Source of the DNA: Sulfurimicrobium sp964552675
Lineage (GTDB): Bacteria; Pseudomonadota; Gammaproteobacteria; Burkholderiales; Sulfuricellaceae
Reading direction: 5' to 3'
Assembly: GCA_964552675.1 (NCBI GenBank)
Contig: CAZKHJ010000034.1
Span: 1 to 23,068 of the forward strand
Length of the DNA: 23,068 nt
The position numbers and the translations under genes were made by a program. Positions 1 to 6,459 of this stretch are shown here, piece by piece. Position 1 is the first letter of the stretch. Each line of letters starts with the position of its first letter. Below the pieces are notes generated by a model. The model saw only the letters and a list, made by a program, of their open reading frames with translations, searched no databases and had not been told where the DNA came from.

Positions 1-1
1 C

Positions 2-1960
2 GTGATGCATCCGCTGCCCAAGCCCTCGGTCGACACCGGCATGGGCCTGGAGCGCATTTCCGCCGTGCTGCAGGGCGTGCATGCCAACTACGAGATCGAC
101 CTGTTCCAGGCCCTGATCAAGGCCGCCGCGCGCGAAACGCGCTGCGCCGACCTCGACAGCCCGTCCTTGAAAGTGCTGGCCGACCACATCCGCGCCTGCG
201 CCTTTCTCATCGCCGACGGCATCATCCCCGGCAACGAGGGCCGCGGCTACGTGCTGCGCCGCATCATCCGCCGCGCCATCCGCCACGGCTACAAGCTGGG
301 TGCGCGCGCTGCTTTTTTCCACAGGATGGTGGCCGATCTCGATGTCGAGATGGGTGAAGCCTATCCCGAGCTGCGCCAGAACCAGGCGCGCGTGACCGAG
401 GTGTTGAAGCAGGAAGAGGAACGCTTTTTCGCCACCATCGAGCACGGCATGGCGATTCTGGAAGCCGATCTGGCCGAGATGGCCGGACAGGGCAACAAGA
501 CCTTCAACGGCGAGACCGCCTTCAAGCTGCACGATACCTACGGTTTCCCGCTCGACCTGACCCAGGACGTGTGCCGCGAGCACGGCGTGGGCGTGGACGC
601 GGCCGCCTTCGACGCCGCCATGAGCCGCCAGAAAGAGCAGGCGCGTGCCGCCGGCAAATTCAAGATGGCGGCCAATCTGGAATATGAAGGCCCGGCCACT
701 GCTTTCCATGGCTATGACCAGCTGGAAACCAAAGGTAACGTGCTGGCCCTGTACCGCGACGGCGCGCCGGTCAACGAACTGCTGGAAGGCGAGACGGGCG
801 TGGTAGTGCTGGACGACACGCCCTTCTACGCCGAATCCGGCGGCCAGGCAGGCGATCGCGGGCTGCTGCAGAGCACGCACGGCATTTTTGCGGTGGAGGA
901 CACGCAGAAAATCCAGGCCGCCGTGTTCGGCCACCACGGCGTGGTGCGCACCGGCAAGATCAGCGTCGGCAACGGCGTGAGTGCCAGGGTGGACGGCCAG
1001 GCGCGCGCCCGCACCATGCGCAACCATTCCGCCACCCACCTGATGCACAAGGCGTTGCGCGAGGTGCTGGGCGAGCATGTGCAGCAGAAGGGCTCGCAGG
1101 TGGACGCCGACAAGACCCGTTTCGACTTTGCCCACAACGCGGCGATGAGTGCCGAGGAAATCCGCAAGGTGGAGTCCCTGGTCAACGCCGAAATCCTCTC
1201 CAACCAGGATAGCTGCGTGCGCGTGCTGCCGATCGAGGAAGCGCAGAAGCTGGGCGCGATGATGCTGTTCGGCGAGAAATACGGCGACGAGGTGCGGGTG
1301 CTGGATATCGGCAGCTCGCGCGAGCTGTGCGGCGGCACCCATGTGCGGCGCACCGGCGATATCGGCCTGTTCAAGGTGCTGGCGGAGAGCGGCGTGGCCG
1401 CCGGAGTGCGGCGCATCGAGGCGGTGACCGGCGACAACGCCTTGGCCTACGTGCAGGAACAGCAGGCGCTGCTGGCCCAGGCCGCAGGCGCCTTCAAGGC
1501 CCCCGCCCAGGAACTGCCGGGCAAGATCGCGCAGGTCATGGACAACGTGAGAGCGCTGGAGAAAGAACTCTCCCGCCTCAAATCCAAACTGGCATCCAGC
1601 CAGGGCGACGAGCTTGCTGCCCAGGTGGTGGAAGTGAACGGCGCCAGGGTGCTGGCTGCGGCGCTGGAAGGCGCCGATGCCAAAGTGCTGCGCGAAACCC
1701 TGGACAAGCTCAAGGACAAGCTCGGCAGCGCGGCTATCGTGCTGGCCGCCGTGGCCGATGGCAAGGTGAGCCTGATCGCTGGTGTCACCGCCGACCTTAC
1801 CGCCAAGGTGAAGGCTGGCGAGCTGGTCAATTTTGTCGCCCAGCAGGTCGGCGGCAAGGGCGGCGGACGCCCGGACATGGCGCAGGCGGGCGGCACCCAG
1901 CCGGAAAACCTGGCTCAGGCGCTGGCCGGTGTGGCCGGGTGGGTCAAGGCCAAGCTGTAA
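2..1960 (+). CDS. alaS: Alanine--tRNA ligase, C-terminal part (5' end outside window)
   Basis: This is the C-terminal ~650 residues of cytosolic alanyl-tRNA synthetase, which charges tRNA-Ala and hydrolyses mischarged Ser/Gly-tRNA-Ala. The reading frame is already open at the left edge and the first residues (HPLPKPSVDTGMGLERI) lie inside the aminoacylation domain, so roughly the first 225 residues of a ~875-residue enzyme are missing. The apparent start codon at position 2 is not the real start. Visible landmarks are the tRNA-recognition region (ADHIRACAFLIADG, GYVLRRIIRRA), the editing-site zinc motifs HSATHLMH (nt ~1027-1050) and CGGTH (nt ~1328-1342), and the DHHA1 domain with GGKGGGRPDMAQAGG near the C-terminus. 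The frame is intact to TAA at 1958-1960. The family call is certain. Confidence 0.97.
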   Translation: MMHPLPKPSVDTGMGLERISAVLQGVHANYEIDLFQALIKAAARETRCADLDSPSLKVLADHIRACAFLIADGIIPGNEGRGYVLRRIIRRAIRHGYKLGARAAFFHRMVADLDVEMGEAYPELRQNQARVTEVLKQEEERFFATIEHGMAILEADLAEMAGQGNKTFNGETAFKLHDTYGFPLDLTQDVCREHGVGVDAAAFDAAMSRQKEQARAAGKFKMAANLEYEGPATAFHGYDQLETKGNVLALYRDGAPVNELLEGETGVVVLDDTPFYAESGGQAGDRGLLQSTHGIFAVEDTQKIQAAVFGHHGVVRTGKISVGNGVSARVDGQARARTMRNHSATHLMHKALREVLGEHVQQKGSQVDADKTRFDFAHNAAMSAEEIRKVESLVNAEILSNQDSCVRVLPIEEAQKLGAMMLFGEKYGDEVRVLDIGSSRELCGGTHVRRTGDIGLFKVLAESGVAAGVRRIEAVTGDNALAYVQEQQALLAQAAGAFKAPAQELPGKIAQVMDNVRALEKELSRLKSKLASSQGDELAAQVVEVNGARVLAAALEGADAKVLRETLDKLKDKLGSAAIVLAAVADGKVSLIAGVTADLTAKVKAGELVNFVAQQVGGKGGGRPDMAQAGGTQPENLAQALAGVAGWVKAKL

Positions 1961-1968
1961 TTGATTTT

Positions 1969-2000
1969 CCGACGGCCTCCATTATTCAGGAGGTTGTCGG
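1969..2000 (+). terminator. Candidate alaS terminator hairpin
   Basis: A 12-bp stem lies 8 nt after the alaS stop: CCGACGGCCTCC pairs with GGAGGTTGTCGG around an 8-nt loop. The two inner pairs are G-U in the plus-strand RNA and would be A-C mismatches in the minus-strand RNA, so the hairpin favours alaS transcripts. The following sequence (CTGTTTCAG) is only weakly T-rich, so termination efficiency is uncertain. Confidence 0.5.
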
Positions 2001-2010
2001 CTGTTTCAGA

Positions 2011-3714
2011 TCAGTGCAGATGCTCGGGCTGGTGGATGTTGAAGCCCTGGGCGAAGTTGACGCCGATGGACTGCAGTTTGTTGATCACGCCCTGATTCCC
2101 CACGAATTCCGCAATGGTCTTGATGCCCATTTCCTGCGCGATCTTGTTGATCGCTTCCACCATGCAATAATCGGTTTTGTCGTGGTCGAGATTCTTGACC
2201 AGCGAGCCGTCAATTTTCAGGAAATCGACCGGCAGCGATTTGAGATAGGAAAAGGATGACATGCCGCTGCCGAAATCATCCAGCGAGAAGCGGAAGCCCA
2301 GGGCTTTCAGTTCCGTGATCAGCGTGCTCACTTTTTCCAGGTTGTTGATGGCTACGGTTTCGGTAATTTCAAAGCACACCGATTGCGGCGGGATCTGATG
2401 CAGTTCTACCTGGTCGCGCAGGAAAACCGGGAAATAGTCATCGTTGAGGCTGGCGCCGGAAAGATTGATGCAGCATAGCGGCATGGCCGCTCCCTTGCAG
2501 CTTTCCAGCAAAGTGAAGGCAGTGCGCCACACCACGGCGTTGCGGGCAAACAGGGTACGGATCACCCAGCGGTCGATGAGCGGCATGAGGTGGTATTTTT
2601 CTGCTGCTGGGACGAATTCTCCCGGCTCGATATGCTGGCCGTCTTCGTCGATCATGCGCAGCAGGATCTCGCGGTGGTCAAAACAGCCATATTCCGAGCT
2701 GATGGGCAGGATGTTCTGATAGAAAAGGCGGAAGCGGTCATTTTCAAACGCTTCGGTAATGCGCGCGATCCATCCCATTTCGCGGTGCAGGGAAGAGCAT
2801 TCGGTGCTTTCGGCATAAACCTGGATCTGGTTGCGGCCTTTCCTTTTCGCTACATGGCAGGCTGCATTGGCTGCGCTCAGCACGCAATCCGCGCCTTCAT
2901 TGACGGGGTTGATGGCGGCGATGCCAATGCTGACGCTCATGCCAAAGCGTTTGCCTTCCCAGTGAAAACTGAATGGCGCGACGGCATCGCGCAGTATTTC
3001 CGCTTTTGCCTGTGCGCTCTCCAGCGAGGCATCTTCCAGCAGGATGGCGAATTCATCGCCACCGATGCGGGCCAGGATGTCGTGGTCATTCAATGCTTCC
3101 CTGAATAGCCTGGCCAGCCGCCCCAGCAGTTCATCCCCAGCCTGGTGGCCGCAGCTGTCGTTGACGACCTTGAACTGGTCAAGGTCGAGGTAGAGCAGCG
3201 CATGATGAGCTTGTGGCGCGGTGGTCAGGGTTTTCAGCTTGCGCGTGAATTCGCGCCGGTTGAGCAGGCCGGTCAATTCGTCATGATTGGCCTGGTGCCT
3301 GAGCTTTGCAATTTCGTTTTTGTGCGCGCTGATATCACGAGCAATGGCAATGAGTTCCACCTCTGGATGGTTCAGCGGCGTACGATGAAGCGAAAATTCC
3401 ACCCAGCGCGGCAGGCTGGTGCGAGGGCGAATCAGACACTCAAACCGAACCGGTGTGCCGGAGAGGGCGATTTCGCATTTGTGCACGAACAAATCAATGC
3501 TTTTGCTGAGGCCGATCAGGCTGGTGAGAATCGACTCCCCCGGGGTGAAGTCCCTGTGATTCATCCAGTGAGTGAGCGTGCTATTGGCGAGACGGAATTT
3601 CATGTCTTCAGCAAAAACGAACACCGCATCATGCGCATTGCCGAGATAGGCGTGGAGATGGCTCAAGGCCGGGTTTGTATCTGGGGCGCTGCTTGATGGA
3701 TGATGATCCGCCAT
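2011..3714 (-). CDS. PAS-GGDEF-EAL cyclic-di-GMP enzyme
   Basis: A 567-residue protein that may make and/or degrade cyclic di-GMP. Order: an N-terminal PAS-like sensor (~20-130), GGDEF domain (~135-300, GGDEF at 218-222) and EAL domain (~315-565). The cyclase motif is intact. The RxxD inhibitory site is absent: NDHD stands where R is expected. The EAL signature reads EIL (349-351), but the other catalytic positions are visible: N417 (INLS), E449, D479-D480 (DDFGSG), K500 and E536, followed by QGF. Phosphodiesterase activity is therefore plausible. I chose the ATG at 3714 because AGGAA stands 6 nt upstream. The longer frame to 3786 begins within a TATACT box and lacks a ribosome site. No signal peptide or clear membrane segment is seen, so it is probably cytosolic. 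It faces alaS tail to tail. The net direction of activity cannot be told from sequence. Confidence 0.9.
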   Translation of the reverse strand: MADHHPSSSAPDTNPALSHLHAYLGNAHDAVFVFAEDMKFRLANSTLTHWMNHRDFTPGESILTSLIGLSKSIDLFVHKCEIALSGTPVRFECLIRPRTSLPRWVEFSLHRTPLNHPEVELIAIARDISAHKNEIAKLRHQANHDELTGLLNRREFTRKLKTLTTAPQAHHALLYLDLDQFKVVNDSCGHQAGDELLGRLARLFREALNDHDILARIGGDEFAILLEDASLESAQAKAEILRDAVAPFSFHWEGKRFGMSVSIGIAAINPVNEGADCVLSAANAACHVAKRKGRNQIQVYAESTECSSLHREMGWIARITEAFENDRFRLFYQNILPISSEYGCFDHREILLRMIDEDGQHIEPGEFVPAAEKYHLMPLIDRWVIRTLFARNAVVWRTAFTLLESCKGAAMPLCCINLSGASLNDDYFPVFLRDQVELHQIPPQSVCFEITETVAINNLEKVSTLITELKALGFRFSLDDFGSGMSSFSYLKSLPVDFLKIDGSLVKNLDHDKTDYCMVEAINKIAQEMGIKTIAEFVGNQGVINKLQSIGVNFAQGFNIHQPEHLH

Positions 3715-3852
3715 TGTGGTTCCTGAAAATGAAGTCAAGCTCAACCGGTCTGTTTTTCGGAGCCATGCTTGTTCAATGGCACACAAGTATATTACAAACG
3801 TATTAAATAATGATATTCAAAAATACTATATTTAAATAAATGAATCATAAAA
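3715..3852 (-). promoter_or_regulatory. AT-rich promoter region of the GGDEF-EAL gene
   Basis: These 138 bases between the PilZ gene and the GGDEF-EAL gene are far more AT-rich than their surroundings, especially 3780-3852. Read on the minus strand, TATACT (3791-3786) is a good -10 candidate about 70 nt before the chosen ATG. I could not find a convincing -35 at 16-18 nt spacing. The region suggests that the GGDEF-EAL gene has its own promoter and is not simply the last gene of the nuclease-mscS-pilZ set. Confidence 0.4.
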
Positions 3853-4548
3853 TTAGGTGATGTTATGAGGGTCTTCGAGCAATTGCTGGTAGATCAGGTT
3901 CTGGAGCAGGATGGCCTGGCTGCTGTGGAGGCTCAGCAGCTTGACGCCATACTGAAACAGCACGCCGCCATCGGGATGGTTCTGAATGGTCATGTTCTGG
4001 ATGACGGATTGGGCTTCGATGTGTGCCGGGTAGTCGTTGGGCTGGACGACGATGTGGAATGAAACACCCATTTCATCATGCACTTTGCCCAGCTCTTCCC
4101 GGCTGTCAATCTGGATGCCGCCCGTGCTGATATTCGAAATGACGGCCTCTACGGCGTTTCCGCCACCAGCAGTTATCCTGGCGGGAATCATGGTTTTGAC
4201 GCGCATCTCGTGACGCACCGGGGTGGTCCGTATGGTATGAGGATAAGCCAGGTGCAGGTAGGGGAAGGGGGCGATGCAGACGCGCTCGACCGTGGTTTCG
4301 AAAGAGAAGGTTTGCAGCCCTGAGAAGCCGCGCACGATCAGTGTCTCGCTGTCACGCATCGGCAGGGATAGCCCGTTCACGACCGGATTGCGCACCAGCA
4401 CGCTGAGGCCGCTGACATAGCCCACCAGGCTGGTGAAATAACGCAGGTCGTGCCGCGGGGAGGGGAGCTCAATCTGCAGCCGCTCCCCCACATGCAGTTT
4501 GAGCTGCTCGAATAAATCACCATTGGCGTGTAGGGATTGCGTGCTCAT
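3853..4548 (-). CDS. PilZ-domain c-di-GMP receptor, YcgR-like
   Basis: A 231-residue soluble protein with two parts: an N-terminal beta-rich YcgR-type domain (~10-105) and a C-terminal PilZ domain (~110-225). Both c-di-GMP-binding motifs are present: RxxxR as RHEMR (112-116) and (D/N)xSxxG as NISTGG (139-144). In this family, ligand binding couples c-di-GMP to flagellar motor braking or other surface behaviour. No flagellar gene is in view, so the target is unknown. The ATG lies 6 nt after the mscS-like stop codon, with only a weak ribosome site, which suggests co-transcription and perhaps translational coupling. It is the third gene of a nuclease-channel-PilZ set. The GGDEF-EAL enzyme just downstream is a natural candidate to control its ligand level (inference). 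Confidence 0.88.
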   Translation of the reverse strand: MSTQSLHANGDLFEQLKLHVGERLQIELPSPRHDLRYFTSLVGYVSGLSVLVRNPVVNGLSLPMRDSETLIVRGFSGLQTFSFETTVERVCIAPFPYLHLAYPHTIRTTPVRHEMRVKTMIPARITAGGGNAVEAVISNISTGGIQIDSREELGKVHDEMGVSFHIVVQPNDYPAHIEAQSVIQNMTIQNHPDGGVLFQYGVKLLSLHSSQAILLQNLIYQQLLEDPHNIT

Positions 4549-4554
4549 GTCCGC

Positions 4555-5817
4555 TTACTGCAAGAGTTTGACTATACGCTGCGGGTAGGGGATGACGATG
4601 TTTTCCTGCTGGAAGCGGCGCCAGATTTCCAGATTGATTTCCGAGCGCAAATTCTGCTGACCTTCTTCCGGATCACGAATCCACAAAGATAGCTCCAGCT
4701 CAATGCCATTGTCGGCGAAGGCTTTCAGGAAGGCTTTGGGTTCGTTTTCCTGCATGACCCTGGGGTGCAGGCGTGCGACTTCGAGCATGATGGCCATGGC
4801 TTTTTCCAGCGGGCTGTCATAGCTGATCTGCACCGGAATGCCGATGCGCAGCTCATGGTTGGTATAGGAATGATTCAGCACCGTGGAAGTGATCAGGGTT
4901 TCGTTGGGGATGATGGCTTCGGTGCCGTCCATCCCCTTGATCACCACGTAGCGCGAGGTAATGGCAGATACGCTGCCATAGCGGTTGTCGACTGTGACCA
5001 GGTCGCCGATGCGGATGGAACGGTCGAGCAGGATGATGAAGCCGCTGACATAGTTACTGGCGATTTTCTGCAGGCCGAAGCCGATGCCTACGCCCAGCGC
5101 GCCGCCGAAAACCGACAGCACGGTGATGTCGATGCCGGCGATGGGCAGTGCGACCAGGATGCCCAGCAGCAACAGCACTGCCCGGATGAATTTGACCAAG
5201 ACCACGCGCAGGCTCATGTCCAATTTGTCAGCCGCCATCAGGCGTTTTTCCAGGGCCGAGGCCAGCCACATGGCGATCAGGAGGGTTACGGCAATGGATA
5301 GCAGGGCGTTCAGAATCATCAGCAGGGAGATTTTCTGCTTGCCGATATGGAAGCTGAATTCTTCCAGTACGTCGAAGATTTCCGGCAGAAAGCCGGTGAT
5401 ATGCAGCGCCACGCCACTCCAGATCATGATGGCAATGAAGCGTTCCGAGGCGTGCAGCCAGCTGCCAGGGGCGAAGATATGACGCAGCATGTACACGGCG
5501 AGCCTCACCAGGGCGAGGGAGAGCAGAAGCGGGACAGCCAGGTTGAGCATGCTGATGGAGAGCCAGTGGCTGAGCAGCGTTTTGGCTACAATCACCAGCA
5601 ACAGGGCGCTCAGCGGGAAAATGATCCGGTCCACGCCGCCCATGCCCAGTTTCCAGGCGCCTTCCTGTGCCGGGATCTGCTTGCGGATCAGGCGTGTGGC
5701 CAGCCAGGCCAGAACCAGGCTGAACGCCAGGGCGGCGATCTGCCACAGCATCGCGGTCTGGCCGAGGTCGTTCAGCAGCTCGAGAAACAGATTATGGATT
5801 TCCTGGTTTTTTTGCAT
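4555..5817 (-). CDS. MscS-family mechanosensitive channel
   Basis: A 420-residue inner-membrane channel that would release solutes when membrane tension rises. The N-terminal half has about five hydrophobic helices (roughly 22-42, 64-82, 90-110, 125-145, 165-188). The MscS core follows, with a further helix and the Gly/Ala-rich pore helix (SVFGGALGVGIGFGLQKI, near 235-252). After it come the conserved beta domain (DRSIRIGDLVTV, NETLITSTVLNHS) and an alpha/beta C-terminal vestibule ending IVIPYPQRIV. It is longer than E. coli MscS (286 residues) and lacks the large periplasmic region of MscK. Its ATG shares one base with the nuclease stop codon (TGATG), so the two are translationally coupled. 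The PilZ gene follows 6 nt downstream. Confidence 0.93.
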   Translation of the reverse strand: MQKNQEIHNLFLELLNDLGQTAMLWQIAALAFSLVLAWLATRLIRKQIPAQEGAWKLGMGGVDRIIFPLSALLLVIVAKTLLSHWLSISMLNLAVPLLLSLALVRLAVYMLRHIFAPGSWLHASERFIAIMIWSGVALHITGFLPEIFDVLEEFSFHIGKQKISLLMILNALLSIAVTLLIAMWLASALEKRLMAADKLDMSLRVVLVKFIRAVLLLLGILVALPIAGIDITVLSVFGGALGVGIGFGLQKIASNYVSGFIILLDRSIRIGDLVTVDNRYGSVSAITSRYVVIKGMDGTEAIIPNETLITSTVLNHSYTNHELRIGIPVQISYDSPLEKAMAIMLEVARLHPRVMQENEPKAFLKAFADNGIELELSLWIRDPEEGQQNLRSEINLEIWRRFQQENIVIPYPQRIVKLLQ

Positions 5818-6389
5818 CAGTAGTGTTGCGCCTCGAAGATTTGCGAATGGGTACGGTGGTGTTGCCAGTTTTTCAGGTAAGCCTGGGTCAGCTGCGGATT
5901 GCCGCGGAAGATGAGCAGATTTTCCGCATTCCTGTGCTGTGCTGCCTGGGTGAAATTGAATGAGCCGGTGATGACCGTGGCTTCGGGCAAACCGGCATCA
6001 ATTACCATGATTTTGTTGTGGGCGCTGTCATGTTCGCGATCCACGAAGGCCGGGACGCCGGCGATGGCGATTTCCGGTACCAGGCCGCGTTGCATCCTGC
6101 GAATCTGTTCTTCATCCGCGATCAGCTGGACATCCACGCCGCGCCGTTTGGCCTCAATCAGAGCCTGGGCGATATTGCGATGGGTGAAACTGAAGGTTTG
6201 CACCAGGATCTGTTTTTTTGCCTCCTGTATGGCCTGTACCACCAGTGCCCCCGCGTCATCTTCCGGGCTGAAAGCAAGCTCAATGGTGCCGCTTGCCGTG
6301 ATGGGCGTGCGCGAATTTACCGGAAATTCGAACGCAGCGGCCGTGGCACTTGTGGCCAGAAGTATCAGCAACAAATGAAATAGGCTCAT
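5817..6389 (-). CDS. Secreted phospholipase D-superfamily nuclease (Nuc-like)
   Basis: A 190-residue protein with a signal peptide (MSLFHLLLILLATSATAAA) and one HKD active site, HNKIMVID (H124, K126, D131), followed by the GSFNFT block (142-147) and NAEN (154-157). Single-HKD proteins of this size act as homodimers and resemble the Nuc endonuclease of Salmonella plasmids. The expected role is periplasmic or secreted cleavage of DNA phosphodiesters, though phospholipase activity cannot be excluded. I chose the ATG at 6389: it gives a clean signal peptide and has AGGAT upstream. The longer frame to 6479 would add 30 unrelated residues and run into the lon start. It heads the nuclease-mscS-pilZ set and is divergent from lon. 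Confidence 0.88.
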   Translation of the reverse strand: MSLFHLLLILLATSATAAAFEFPVNSRTPITASGTIELAFSPEDDAGALVVQAIQEAKKQILVQTFSFTHRNIAQALIEAKRRGVDVQLIADEEQIRRMQRGLVPEIAIAGVPAFVDREHDSAHNKIMVIDAGLPEATVITGSFNFTQAAQHRNAENLLIFRGNPQLTQAYLKNWQHHRTHSQIFEAQHY

Positions 6390-6415
6390 GAATCCTATTG
6401 TATGTGAAGAGTGGG

Positions 6416-6443
6416 CTTGAATTGCGGTCGTCCAGCCACAAAT
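6416..6443 (+). promoter_or_regulatory. Candidate heat-shock (sigma-32) promoter of lon
   Basis: CTTGAA (6416-6421) matches the sigma-32 -35 core exactly. After a 14-nt spacer, CCACAAAT (6436-6443) matches 6 of 8 positions of CCCCATNT. This would start transcription near 6450, just before lon. A sigma-70-like alternative overlaps it: TTGCGG (6422-6427), 17 nt, TTATAT (6445-6450). Sigma-32 control of lon is established in E. coli; here it rests on motif matching by eye. Confidence 0.45.
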
Positions 6444-6459
6444 TTTATATACTGGATTC

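Noticed and set aside
1327..2259. Plus-strand open frame of 310 codons running out of alaS
   Set aside because: It is a +1 shadow of alaS (Arg/Gly-rich) that continues antisense into the GGDEF-EAL gene; no independent evidence.
3715..3786. 24-residue N-terminal extension of the GGDEF-EAL protein
   Set aside because: It lacks a ribosome site and begins in a -10-like box; the inner ATG at 3714 has a good AGGAA.
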